A program made the translations under genes and the position numbers. Of a stretch of 64,000 bases of DNA, positions 27,223-36,545 are shown piece by piece; the stretch's first letter is position 1, and every line of letters begins with the position of its first letter. Below the pieces are notes generated by a model, which was not told where the DNA came from, did no database searches, and worked only from the letters and a program-made list of their open reading frames with translations. The DNA is taken from the NCBI GenBank assembly GCA_902584635.1, contig CACIAQ010000006.1, positions 1 to 64,000 of the forward strand, read 5' to 3'. Origin of the DNA: an uncultured Alphaproteobacteria bacterium. Its GTDB lineage: Bacteria; Pseudomonadota; Alphaproteobacteria; Rhodobacterales; Rhodobacteraceae.

Positions 27223-27687
27223 TTATAAAATGAAAGTTAAAGTTAATAATAGAGCTGAAAAGATGCCCGCTAAAATATCGTCAAACATTACACCAAAAGT
27301 ACTATTCATTTTGTCAAGTAGATATATTGGATAAGGTTTAAATATGTCAAAAAATCTAAAAAAAACGAATGATATTAAACACTTATAAATCTCTGGAGGG
27401 GTGTTTTCGTAAAAAACTAATAAAGGTAATAAAGCGATTGACTGTCCAACGACTTCATCGATTACTATTTCACTTTTATCTTTTTCTTTAAACTCAGTCG
27501 TATAGAGGTGTATTGCAAAAAAGGACAGAATGATTGTCACTAAAATAATAATTAAAAACATTATAACATTTAAATTCGTCGCAAATATGTAAAACAATAT
27601 GGTAGTTAATAAACTTGCAATAGATCCCGGTGCTATTTTAGCTTGTCCGATAAAAAAAAATGTTACGACTAATTTAGCTAATTTCAT
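27223..27687 (-). CDS. pgpA: Phosphatidylglycerophosphatase A
   Basis: A 154 aa membrane protein with about four helices. KIAPGSIASLLTTI near residue 16 and EIVIDEVVGQSIALLPLL (about 73–90) are the family motifs; the acidic residues there bind metal. It removes phosphate from phosphatidylglycerophosphate to make phosphatidylglycerol. The gene sits between ispF (14-base overlap) and pncC (no gap) on the minus strand, an order common in alphaproteobacteria. Confidence 0.92.
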   Translation of the reverse strand: MKLAKLVVTFFFIGQAKIAPGSIASLLTTILFYIFATNLNVIMFLIIILVTIILSFFAIHLYTTEFKEKDKSEIVIDEVVGQSIALLPLLVFYENTPPEIYKCLISFVFFRFFDIFKPYPIYLLDKMNSTFGVMFDDILAGIFSALLLTLTFIL

Positions 27688-28153
27688 TTAATAGAACAGA
27701 ACATATTGATGCTATCCCTTCCTCTCGTCCTGTGAAACCCAACCGTTCAGTAGTGGTTGCTTTTACATTTATCCTATTTCGTCCCAATGAGCATATTTTT
27801 GAGAGATTAAGTATTAACTGCTCTCTATAGTTATTTAATTTAGGTTTTTCACATATGATTGTTAGATCTATATTAGATAACTCATAATTTCTTTTTTTTG
27901 CTTCTATTATGGACCAACTTAAAAAAATTTCAGAGTCTGAATCTTTCCATCTTGAATCGGAGTCCGGGAAATGAAGCCCAATATCACCAAGGGCCAAGGC
28001 CCCAAGTATGGCGTCGGTCAATGCATGAAGAGCTACATCGGCATCTGAATGCCCAGCTAAGCTTCTATCAAAGGGTATTTCAACTCCGCACAAATTTATT
28101 TTATTTCCTAGTTTGAATGCATGAACATCAAACCCTGTGCCTACCCTAAACAT
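27674..28153 (-). CDS. ispF: 2-C-methyl-D-erythritol 2,4-cyclodiphosphate synthase
   Basis: A 159 aa protein of the MEP isoprenoid pathway. GTGFDVHAF (6–14) supplies the metal-binding Asp and His, and GHSDADVALHALTDA (about 34–48) holds further ligands. ALALGDIGLHFPDSD closes the active site. Many alphaproteobacteria have IspD and IspF fused; here they are two genes overlapping by 8 bases, with ispD first. Confidence 0.96.
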   Translation of the reverse strand: MFRVGTGFDVHAFKLGNKINLCGVEIPFDRSLAGHSDADVALHALTDAILGALALGDIGLHFPDSDSRWKDSDSEIFLSWSIIEAKKRNYELSNIDLTIICEKPKLNNYREQLILNLSKICSLGRNRINVKATTTERLGFTGREEGIASICSVLLNEIS

Positions 28154-28844
28154 TTAAAAAAAGTTGCTCCGCAATTTTTATATCCTCTGGAGTAGTTATT
28201 TTTAAGTTATATTCGCTACCACAAATAATTCCGATTTTTTTTTCATCAAGGAAAGCCAAGTTGACGTCATCCGTATATTCTTCTTCACTGCTCAAATGCC
28301 TTCCATGAATATAGTCAAAGTGAAATGCTTGAGGTGTCTGTGCTCTAATCAGAGTATTTCTGTTGGGGCCTAGTTTATTTACTGTTTTTTTATTATTTTC
28401 AATCTTTTGTATATATATTGTATCCGAAATTTCAATGCCTGGAAAAACCACATCAAATTTATCAAGGCCTTTTATACAATTATTTATAATTTCACTACTT
28501 GTGAATGGTCGTGCTCCGTCTTGGATAAGTATTTTTTTGCAACCAATATTTGAAATCATTCTCAGACCATTCTTTACTGAATGAGATCTGGTTTTCCCTC
28601 CACTACATGGAGCTAATAGTTTTGAAGATGAGATTTTAGCGATTGCTTTATCATAAAGTGCTCTATGGCTTTCATTGATTACCACTAGAACAAAATCAAT
28701 TAAAGACTCACATATGAAATTTTCGATATTCTTTTCCAAAACCATCTTATGCCCAAAGTTAAGATATTGTTTTGGCACGGTTGACTTTGACCTGATCCCT
28801 TCCCCTGCGGCGACAATTATCGCACCTGTAAGTTTGTTTTCCAT
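28146..28844 (-). CDS. ispD: 2-C-methyl-D-erythritol 4-phosphate cytidylyltransferase
   Basis: A 232 aa nucleotidyltransferase of the MEP pathway. The CTP-binding start AIIVAAGEGIRSKSTVPKQY (6–25), the LIQDGARPFTS motif near 105 and the EEYTDDVNLA segment near 195 are all typical. The frame extends 30 bases upstream to a TTG, but the ATG at 28842–28844 gives the standard N-terminus. It leads the minus-strand group ispD–ispF–pgpA–pncC and is divergent from ntrB. The dusB (nifR3) gene often found here is absent. Confidence 0.95.
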   Translation of the reverse strand: MENKLTGAIIVAAGEGIRSKSTVPKQYLNFGHKMVLEKNIENFICESLIDFVLVVINESHRALYDKAIAKISSSKLLAPCSGGKTRSHSVKNGLRMISNIGCKKILIQDGARPFTSSEIINNCIKGLDKFDVVFPGIEISDTIYIQKIENNKKTVNKLGPNRNTLIRAQTPQAFHFDYIHGRHLSSEEEYTDDVNLAFLDEKKIGIICGSEYNLKITTPEDIKIAEQLFLNV

Positions 28845-28953
28845 AAAGAATTTATTGTAATTAATATGGTTCAAGTTTAAATTGATAAACTTAATAAATG
28901 CAATAACTAATAAGTCTTTATTTATGTCATGATACCACGACCCGAGTTGAAAA

Positions 28954-30027
28954 ATGGATTTTAAAGACTTATGGGAATCTGTTCCTTATCCAGCATTCGT
29001 ATTAAATATTAAAAATGAAATTAAGTTAGCTAATCCGCTATCACAGCAATATTGTGAGAACTCTCTTTATCGTTTAATAGGCCAGAATCTAACTAATTAT
29101 ATCGGTCCAAATAGCTCTGTATTCGAGGTGTTAGAAAAAATTAGCAGTAACTCATCTGCAATTGTAAAATTTGATGTGCCTGTAAATTGGAAAAACAAAG
29201 GAAATCAAGTATTTGATATGTACGCAGTCAGCGTAGAAATGGGTTGTAGTAATCTTATATTATTTCATCCTAAGCGTCTAAAGGGTAAGATGGAACAAGC
29301 GTATTTAAATCAAAGCTCTATAAGGTCAGTCAGCGCTATGGGTTCTGTTCTTTCACACGAAATTAAAAATCCTCTTGCAAGCATAATTGGAGCGACGCAA
29401 TTACTTGAAAATTCAAATGTAAAAAATAAGAAAACATTAACACAGATAATTCTGGAAGAAGCTAAAAGAATTGAGAGTATAGTTGATAGAGTTCAACTGC
29501 TAGGAGAGATTAACACATTCGATTTTAACGCTCTAAATATTCACGATGTAATTGATAAAGTGAAAAGAAGTGCTCTACAAGGATATGGTTCACATGTTAC
29601 ATTTGAAGAAAGTTATGACCCCTCGATTCCTAATGTTCACGGTGATTTTGAGCTTCTTACTCAAGCGTTCCATAATATAATTAAAAATTCTTGTGAAGCT
29701 GTTGGAAAGAAGGGCGGAAGGGTAATTATAAAAACGTCTTTTTACTCTGGGTTGGCTCTGGGTTCTTATGGAGAAAAGAATAAAAAACTACAATTAATGA
29801 TAGCTATATCTGATAATGGACCAGGTGTTTCAAAAAATATCGTAACTGATATATTTGACCCATTTAGCACAACAAAAATAGGCGGTTCTGGCCTTGGACT
29901 TCCTTTGGTCGCAAAAATTATTTCTGAGCATGGTGGGTTTGTTGAGCTTGATGAAATTTCAGAAGGAGCATGTTTTAAAATTTATCTACCTGCATTCAAT
30001 ATCTCTGCAAACGAAAGGTCACGTTAG
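28954..30027 (+). CDS. ntrB: Nitrogen-sensing histidine kinase NtrB
   Basis: A 357 aa soluble kinase with no membrane helix. A PAS-like domain fills about 1–110, the phospho-acceptor is the His in LSHEIKNPLASI (near 138), and the ATPase part has NIIKNSCEAV (N box), DNGPGV (G1) and GSGLGLPL (G2). NtrB reads the PII nitrogen signal and controls phosphorylation of NtrC, whose GTG start overlaps the NtrB stop by one base. Confidence 0.95.
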   Translation: MDFKDLWESVPYPAFVLNIKNEIKLANPLSQQYCENSLYRLIGQNLTNYIGPNSSVFEVLEKISSNSSAIVKFDVPVNWKNKGNQVFDMYAVSVEMGCSNLILFHPKRLKGKMEQAYLNQSSIRSVSAMGSVLSHEIKNPLASIIGATQLLENSNVKNKKTLTQIILEEAKRIESIVDRVQLLGEINTFDFNALNIHDVIDKVKRSALQGYGSHVTFEESYDPSIPNVHGDFELLTQAFHNIIKNSCEAVGKKGGRVIIKTSFYSGLALGSYGEKNKKLQLMIAISDNGPGVSKNIVTDIFDPFSTTKIGGSGLGLPLVAKIISEHGGFVELDEISEGACFKIYLPAFNISANERSR

Positions 30028-31439
30028 TGGAAGGAAATATAATAATTGCAGATGATGATAGGTCACTAAGAATGGTATTAGCTCAGGCCTTATCGCGTGC
30101 TGGGTGTAAAGTAAGGGCGACTGGTACTCTTAGTACTCTATGGCGTTGGCTTGAAGATGGTGAAGGTGAAGTCCTAGTAACTGATGTAATGATGCCCGAT
30201 GGAGATACCATAGAGCTTATACCGAGAATAAAAAAGAAGCGACCAAATATGCCTATAATTGTAATGTCTGCAAAAAATAATCTTAACACTGCTATGAGAG
30301 CAAATCAATTTGGTGCTTATCAATATCTACCGAAACCGTTTGATTTAAAAGATTTAATTTCATCCGTGAATACAGCGATGAAATTGAGGTTAAGTTCTTC
30401 ACTTGATTTGAAAGATAATTTGTCAAGTAACGATAGTCATCTCGAAGATAACTTGCCGATAGTTGGTAGTTCGCCTGTAATGCAGAATATTTACCGAATT
30501 TTATCGAAAGTTATAAATACAGACTTCAATATACTTATAGAGGGAAAATCAGGTACAGGAAAAAATTTAATAGCTCGCGTTCTACATGATTTTGGAACAA
30601 GAAGAGATAAAAAGTTTTTAAGCGTCAATCTTTCTCTAATGTCGTTAAATGAGTTACAGGACATTTTTTCACAGAACTTTTCAAATCAAAGTGCCAGTAA
30701 TGTTGGCACTCTTTTCCTAGATGAAGTAAATAATGCAAATTTTGAGGTTCAAAATTTTATTCTCTCTTTTCTTAACAAAAGAGAATCTTCTGAAACAAAT
30801 GATCACAGTATGAAAATTATAAGCTCCTCTAGACAAGATCTTAAAGAATTTATAGAAAATGGAAAATTCCGTGAGGATCTGTTTTATAGACTAAATGAAG
30901 TTTCAATCATAATCCCATTACTTGATGAAAGATTAGGAGATATCCCAGAGCTTGCTAGTCATTTTTTAAAAGAATTTTCAAAAAGTGGGATGGAGCCAAA
31001 ATCTCTTACAAAAAATTCAGTAGATCTCATAAAAAAGAAAAAATGGACAGGGAATGTTAGAGAGCTTAAAAATTTTATTGGCAGACTTTCACTAGTTTCG
31101 AATACTGAAATTATTGATGAAAAAATAACTAGGCATGAGCTTTCAATGATTACCTCTGAAGAAACTGATTTAAATACTTTGGAAGGATCAAAAATATCGA
31201 AATCACTAGAAATACATTTATCTCATTATTTTCGTTCACTCGGAGACAGTTTGCCGGCCCCTGGTCTATATCAAACAGTTTTAAAAGAAGTAGAGATTCC
31301 ATTAATAAACCTCACGTTAGCTCTATGTGATGGCAATCAAATTAAAGCAGCAAACCTTCTTGGAATTAATAGGAATACATTGAGAAAAAAAATTAAAGAC
31401 TATGATTTAGTTGTTACACGTGGTAAAAAATTGATGTAA
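30027..31439 (+). CDS. ntrC: Nitrogen response regulator NtrC lacking the GAFTGA loop
   Basis: A 470 aa regulator with receiver domain (phospho-acceptor D53 in VTDVMMPDGD), AAA+ domain (Walker A GKSGTGK 173–179, Walker B LFLDEVNN near 229–236) and a Fis-type helix-turn-helix at the end (NQIKAANLLGINRNTLRKK). Between Walker A and B, residues 205–226 replace the usual LFGHEKGAFTGA stretch, so the σ54-contact loop is missing. Rhodobacter capsulatus NtrC has the same loss and activates σ70 polymerase. The start is GTG, coupled to ntrB. Confidence 0.94.
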   Translation: MEGNIIIADDDRSLRMVLAQALSRAGCKVRATGTLSTLWRWLEDGEGEVLVTDVMMPDGDTIELIPRIKKKRPNMPIIVMSAKNNLNTAMRANQFGAYQYLPKPFDLKDLISSVNTAMKLRLSSSLDLKDNLSSNDSHLEDNLPIVGSSPVMQNIYRILSKVINTDFNILIEGKSGTGKNLIARVLHDFGTRRDKKFLSVNLSLMSLNELQDIFSQNFSNQSASNVGTLFLDEVNNANFEVQNFILSFLNKRESSETNDHSMKIISSSRQDLKEFIENGKFREDLFYRLNEVSIIIPLLDERLGDIPELASHFLKEFSKSGMEPKSLTKNSVDLIKKKKWTGNVRELKNFIGRLSLVSNTEIIDEKITRHELSMITSEETDLNTLEGSKISKSLEIHLSHYFRSLGDSLPAPGLYQTVLKEVEIPLINLTLALCDGNQIKAANLLGINRNTLRKKIKDYDLVVTRGKKLM

Positions 31440-31531
31440 ATTTACAACAAAAGGTCAAAAAGATTGTAAACACGATTAAAAAAAGTGAGGCTACAAATAG
31501 TATTTTAGATAAATTTCTATTTTCTAATCTG

Positions 31532-33727
31532 GTGACTTTTACTGTTGTTTTCTTAGGCCCGCTTCTGTCAATAATAACATTTCTAGCTTTTAGTATTATT
31601 GAGGAGTCCTCTAGGCCAGAGTTATTATCGGCTATCATTATATTAGATTTTCTTTATATCTTAACTGTGGGCGTGTTAATCTTATTCAAGGTTTCAAAGG
31701 TCCTTTCTAATCAAAGAGCTAGAGGAGGGGGGTCATCACTTCATCTCAGGATCACCTCAGTTTTTTCAATATTAGCATTATCTCCTGCAATAATTGTAGC
31801 TGTCTTTGCTACGATATCACTAAACTTTGGGTTGGAAGATTGGTTTTCGGAGAAAGTTCAAAGGGTTGTGGGTAATTCATTGGAGTCCGCTCGTGCGTAT
31901 AAGATGGAACATACAAAAAGCTTGAAAAATGATGCCTTCTGGATGTCAAAAGTTTTAACAGCAGAGAAGCAATTCAGGCCGTTTTTGAGCGATGGAGATT
32001 TACGGAAAATACTTAATGTTAATCAGCAAGAGGGTATATCTAAATCATTTTTAATTAACTACTCTGGCGAACTTAAGGTTAGGGGTGAAAGAAGTTATTT
32101 GTTCGATTTTAAACCAGTAAAAGATTTTGATATGTTGGTTGCTAAAAATGAAGGAATAGCGGTTATTGAGGACCTTGAAAACAATGAGTTTAGAGCAATA
32201 GTTTCGATGGAAGCATTTCCAGACAGACTACTTTATGTAACAAGAAATGTTGATGGAGAGGTTTTAGCTTTATTAGATCAAACAAAAGAGACAGTTATTT
32301 TATATGATAAAATCGAGAAAGAACGAGGACAACTTTTGTTTGAGTTTGGACAGCTTTATTTAGGTTTTTCAATCGTATTGATCTTATCTGCTATATGGTT
32401 TGCTCTCTGGATTGCTGAAAGATTAACAAAGCCCGTAAGCAGTTTAGTAACTGCTGTTGCAAAAGTTGCTGATGGCGATTTTACAGTAGAAGTCTCCGAA
32501 GAAAAAGGCAGAGATGAAGTCGCTATTCTTGGTAAAGTATTTAATAAAATGACCAGGCAAATAAAAAAGCAAAGAGATACACTATTATCTATTAACAGTA
32601 AAACAGAAGAAAAAAAGCGTCAATTCGAAGCAGTTCTTGACGGCGCATCGGGTGGAATAATTGGAACAAACGCTGGTGGAGCAATCGAAGTCATAAATGT
32701 AGCAGCTGAAAAAATATTAGGTTTATCTGACAATGAAGGCTTGACTAAAAATTTAAAAGATATTGCTCCCGAATTTATACCCCTATTTAACAAGGCAATG
32801 TTTCTAGATGCAGGCTCAATAGAAGATGAAGTTGAAATTTTTAGAGAAAATATTAAAGAAAAAATATTTTTAAAAATTTCGATTATAAAATCTGAAGAGG
32901 GACAGCTCGAGGGGTACGTTTTCACATTCGATGATTTAACCGATTTGGTTGCTGCTCAACGCTCTGCAGCATGGGGAGATGTAGCTAGAAGAGTTGCCCA
33001 TGAGGTTAAAAACCCACTTACTCCAATAAAACTGGCTGCTGAAAGGTTAAAAAAGTATTTTTTGAGTTTGAATGAAAAAGATAAAGTTTCTGCTTCCCAA
33101 TATGCAAACATGATTATTAGACAAACAGAAAGTCTAAGTCGATTAGTAACAGAGTTTAGTGATTTTTCTAGACTACCATTGCCAAAAAAAACAGAACTAG
33201 ATTTATGTAAGTTAACAGAAAGTGCAGTTTTGTTACAGAAGGTTGCTTATAAAGAAATTATTTTTAAATTCAGAAAGAGCGAAGATTGCATTTTTATCTT
33301 GGGAGACGGGCAAATGCTTAATCAGGCTTTTTTAAATCTTATTAAAAATTCAATTGAATCAATTAACTCTGCAAAGGATGCAGTATTGATTGATAATAAT
33401 AAATCATATGGTCGGGTAGAAGTAGATATCCGTTCTCAAAATGACGAGGTTTGCGTGACCATTCTGGATAATGGAATTGGATTGCCTAAAAATGTTAATC
33501 GCTTGTTTGAACCATATGTAACGATAAAAAAAGAGGGTACTGGATTGGGATTGTCAATTGTAAAAAAGATTATTGAGGATCATTTGGGTAGCTTGTTTTT
33601 AATACCAGGAAGGAGAATGAAGGGATGTGATCATTTTGGAGCAGAAGCAAAAATAATTCTACCTATCATCAATTCTAAGAAACCAAAACAGGATGCAAGA
33701 CTAAGTCTCAAAGAGGATATGAAATGA
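31532..33727 (+). CDS. ntrY: Membrane histidine kinase NtrY
   Basis: A 731 aa membrane kinase: N-terminal helices to about 110, a periplasmic sensing part, another helix near 275–295, HAMP (about 297–350), PAS (about 365–475), the phospho-acceptor His in RVAHEVKNPLTPIKLAAERL-type motif near 490, and the ATPase domain (NLIKNSIESI, DNGIGL, GTGLGLSI). It senses nitrogen or redox state and signals to NtrX. The start is uncertain: the first usable codon is a GTG inside the first helix with no ribosome site, while the frame is open upstream into ntrC without ATG, GTG or TTG. Confidence 0.92.
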   Translation: MTFTVVFLGPLLSIITFLAFSIIEESSRPELLSAIIILDFLYILTVGVLILFKVSKVLSNQRARGGGSSLHLRITSVFSILALSPAIIVAVFATISLNFGLEDWFSEKVQRVVGNSLESARAYKMEHTKSLKNDAFWMSKVLTAEKQFRPFLSDGDLRKILNVNQQEGISKSFLINYSGELKVRGERSYLFDFKPVKDFDMLVAKNEGIAVIEDLENNEFRAIVSMEAFPDRLLYVTRNVDGEVLALLDQTKETVILYDKIEKERGQLLFEFGQLYLGFSIVLILSAIWFALWIAERLTKPVSSLVTAVAKVADGDFTVEVSEEKGRDEVAILGKVFNKMTRQIKKQRDTLLSINSKTEEKKRQFEAVLDGASGGIIGTNAGGAIEVINVAAEKILGLSDNEGLTKNLKDIAPEFIPLFNKAMFLDAGSIEDEVEIFRENIKEKIFLKISIIKSEEGQLEGYVFTFDDLTDLVAAQRSAAWGDVARRVAHEVKNPLTPIKLAAERLKKYFLSLNEKDKVSASQYANMIIRQTESLSRLVTEFSDFSRLPLPKKTELDLCKLTESAVLLQKVAYKEIIFKFRKSEDCIFILGDGQMLNQAFLNLIKNSIESINSAKDAVLIDNNKSYGRVEVDIRSQNDEVCVTILDNGIGLPKNVNRLFEPYVTIKKEGTGLGLSIVKKIIEDHLGSLFLIPGRRMKGCDHFGAEAKIILPIINSKKPKQDARLSLKEDMK

Positions 33728-35103
33728 GTTATGTACTAGTAGTCGATGACGAAAAAGATATCAGAGATTTAATAAGTCAAATCTTGTTTGAAGAGGGCCA
33801 TACTGTAAAACTGGCACACAACTCATCCTCAGCTATGGATTACATCAATATTGAAGAGCCAGATCTCATTATATTGGACATTTGGCTCAAAGATAGTGAA
33901 ATGGATGGAATAGAGATACTTAAATCAGTAAAACAAAATAACCCTTTATGCCCTGTTGTTGTTATATCTGGACATGGAAATATAGAAATAGCTGTAGCAG
34001 CTGTAAAACAAGGTGCATACGATTTTATAGAAAAGCCATTTAATACTGATCAACTTTTGTTAGTGATAAATAGAGCCCTAGAAACGTCAAGATTGAGGAA
34101 AGAGGTTTTTTCTCTTCAAAATAAAGAAATAAATGAAAGTAAAATGGTTGGTGGAACGGGTGCTTTTAAAATATTAAAACAAAAGCTAGATAAGTTGATT
34201 AAGTCGAATGGACGAATCCTTATCTCAGGTCCGTCTGGGTCTGGAAAAGAAATTGCCGCAAGATATATTCATCAATATTCTCAACGAGCAAATAATAGGT
34301 TTTTAACCGTTGCTTGTGCGTCTATTCAATCCGAAAAAATGGAAGAGCTTCTATTTGGTCAAGAGTTTGATGGTAAAGTAAGTCCAGGTCTTTTTGAAAG
34401 AGCACACGGAGGAACATTGTTTTTTGATGAAGTTGCAGAACTACCTATTGGAACACAAGCAAAAATTTTAAGGATTTTGGTTAATCAAGTTTTCACAAGG
34501 GTAGGAGGAAAGAATATTGTAAGAGTTAATTGTAGAATCATTTCCTCTACCTCCAAGGATTTAGCCTATGAGATAGAGAATGGAAACTTTAAAGAGGAGC
34601 TTTTTCATAGGTTCAACGTGGTCCCAATAAGAATCCCATCTCTTGAAGAGAGAATTCTCGATATACCGTTGCTATCTGCTTATTTCATCGACTGGTTGGC
34701 TATTAATGAAGGCTTGCCAAATAAACAGTTAACTGAAGCTGCTGTTAGAAAGTTACAAAATATGAGCTGGCCAGGAAATATAAGGCAGTTAAAAAATACT
34801 ATTGAAAGAGCGCTAATCTTAGGTTCAAGTAAAACTTTTCTAAACGCCGATGATATTTTTGAATTCGTTGGGAGAGAAAAAAGTAATTTTCAGAGTAATG
34901 TCTTGGATTTTAATAGTGATTTTTTCGTTGAAAAATCACTCAGGTCTGCAAGAGAAGAATTTGAAAGAGCTTATTTGACCTTTCAAATCAGTAAGTTTGG
35001 TGGAAATGTATCTAAAACAGCTAGCTATGTTGGTATGGAAAGATCTGCGCTTCACAGAAAAATGAAATTATTAAATATTGAAAGTACACTTAAAGACAAA
35101 TAA
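33724..35103 (+). CDS. ntrX: Response regulator NtrX lacking the GAFTGA loop
   Basis: A 459 aa regulator: receiver (D52 in LILDIWLKDS), AAA+ domain with Walker A SGPSGSGKE and Walker B LFFDEVAE, and a Fis-type DNA-binding end (GNVSKTASYVGMERSALHRK). The LFG motif is kept (LLFGQEFDGK) but GAFTGA is replaced by a short stretch, as in other alphaproteobacterial NtrX proteins, so direct σ54 activation is unlikely. It overlaps ntrY by 4 bases (ATGA). In relatives NtrX affects respiration, cell envelope and nitrogen genes. Confidence 0.94.
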   Translation: MSYVLVVDDEKDIRDLISQILFEEGHTVKLAHNSSSAMDYINIEEPDLIILDIWLKDSEMDGIEILKSVKQNNPLCPVVVISGHGNIEIAVAAVKQGAYDFIEKPFNTDQLLLVINRALETSRLRKEVFSLQNKEINESKMVGGTGAFKILKQKLDKLIKSNGRILISGPSGSGKEIAARYIHQYSQRANNRFLTVACASIQSEKMEELLFGQEFDGKVSPGLFERAHGGTLFFDEVAELPIGTQAKILRILVNQVFTRVGGKNIVRVNCRIISSTSKDLAYEIENGNFKEELFHRFNVVPIRIPSLEERILDIPLLSAYFIDWLAINEGLPNKQLTEAAVRKLQNMSWPGNIRQLKNTIERALILGSSKTFLNADDIFEFVGREKSNFQSNVLDFNSDFFVEKSLRSAREEFERAYLTFQISKFGGNVSKTASYVGMERSALHRKMKLLNIESTLKDK

Positions 35104-35124
35104 GGATCTCTTAGGGGAAATATA

Positions 35125-36504
35125 ATGAAAATTATAGTTTGTGGGGCCGGTCAAGTAGGATTGCAAATCGCGAAGCATCTTTCTGATGAAAGGATGGACG
35201 TTATAGTTATTGATAAATCATCTTACCTTATAAAGAAAGTGATTGATGAGCTAGATGTTGCTGCAATCTGTGGCTACGCTTCTTACCCTAACGTTTTAGA
35301 ACGTGCAGGAGCTCACGATGCAGATATGATTATAGCAGCTACAATGTCTGATGAAGTTAATATGGTTATTTGTCAAATTGCACATTCTATATTCTCTATT
35401 CCAAGAAAAATCGCTAGGATAAGATCAGATTTTTACCTTGAAGAAAATTATTCCAGTTTTTATCGCTCTGATCATCTTCCAATAGACGAGATAATTTCTC
35501 CAGAGAAGGAGATAGCCGAAGGTTTGCTAAAAAGGCTAGGAGTTCCGGTAGCTTTCGAGGTTACAGAGTTTTTAGATGGAGCTGCCGTTTTAGTTGGACT
35601 TACTTTAAAAGAGGAATGCGCCGTATTATCGACACCCTTGCGTCAGTTATCTGAACTTTTTTCAACACTGAATGCAATTGTTGTTGGTATAATAAGAGAA
35701 AATAATCTTTTTGTTCCAAATCCTGAAGATGAATTGCAAACTAATGACAGCATATATATTTTTAGCGACAAAAGAGACTTAAACCGTACAATTGAGATCT
35801 TTGATAAAAAAAGTTTTATCGGTAAGTCAATAGTAATTCTTGGGATGGGTGCTATCGGTCTTAATGTTGCTCGGATGTTAGAAAATAAGAAAAATGAAGG
35901 TATAAACGTAAAGGTTATTGAGAAAATTAAAGATAGGGCAGTAGATGCAGCTGATTTGCTTGAAAAGACGGTAGTATTAAATGGAGATGGTCTTGATACA
36001 GAGATTCTAGATGAAGCTAACGTTGGTTTAGCAGATTTCTTTGTAGCTTTAACCGATGATGATAAAACAAATTTGATATCTTGTGCAAAAGCAAAGTCGC
36101 ATGGGTGTAAGTTTACGATGGCATTAATTAATGATCCCTCATTGGATAAAATGATCGCTACTATGGGGATTGATTCTTTTATTAGTCCAAAGTCTATTAC
36201 TGTTTCTTCGATTTTACGTCATATAAGGCACGGCATGGTGAGGTCGGTATATTCTATTGGAAATGGAGAAGCAGAGGTTTTAGAATTTCGAGTGCTTGAA
36301 TCTTCACCAATTGCGGGTAAAACTCTTAAAGACATAGACTTTCCTAAAGACTCCTTGGCTGGATTGTTAAAAAAAGAAGCAGAGGTTTTAGTTCCTAGGA
36401 GTGATACCAAATTCGAAACAGGAGATGTGTTGACTGTTTTTTGTTTAAGGGGTGATATAAGTAAGGTAGAAAATTTGTTTCAAGTGGGCGTAGACTTTTT
36501 TTGA
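35125..36504 (+). CDS. trkA: Trk system potassium uptake regulatory protein TrkA
   Basis: A 459 aa cytosolic protein made of two RCK repeats. Each half has a nucleotide loop (CGAGQVGLQIAKHL near 6–19 and LGMGAIGLNVARML near 239–252) followed by a TrkA-C domain. It gates the TrkH/TrkG potassium channel in response to NAD(H) or ATP. It lies between ntrX and hfq as in other alphaproteobacteria, but no trkH channel gene is next to it. Confidence 0.95.
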   Translation: MKIIVCGAGQVGLQIAKHLSDERMDVIVIDKSSYLIKKVIDELDVAAICGYASYPNVLERAGAHDADMIIAATMSDEVNMVICQIAHSIFSIPRKIARIRSDFYLEENYSSFYRSDHLPIDEIISPEKEIAEGLLKRLGVPVAFEVTEFLDGAAVLVGLTLKEECAVLSTPLRQLSELFSTLNAIVVGIIRENNLFVPNPEDELQTNDSIYIFSDKRDLNRTIEIFDKKSFIGKSIVILGMGAIGLNVARMLENKKNEGINVKVIEKIKDRAVDAADLLEKTVVLNGDGLDTEILDEANVGLADFFVALTDDDKTNLISCAKAKSHGCKFTMALINDPSLDKMIATMGIDSFISPKSITVSSILRHIRHGMVRSVYSIGNGEAEVLEFRVLESSPIAGKTLKDIDFPKDSLAGLLKKEAEVLVPRSDTKFETGDVLTVFCLRGDISKVENLFQVGVDFF

Positions 36505-36507
36505 AAA

Positions 36508-36524
36508 AGTGCTAATTTAGCACT
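36508..36524. repeat. Perfect 8-base inverted repeat after trkA
   Basis: AGTGCTAA and TTAGCACT pair around a single central T, starting 3 bases after the trkA stop and 21 bases before the hfq start. No T-run follows, so it is not a standard intrinsic terminator. It could be a weak terminator, an RNA-stabilising stem, or a protein site controlling hfq. Confidence 0.45.
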
Positions 36525-36545
36525 AATAACAAGTGGCAGTTGAAA

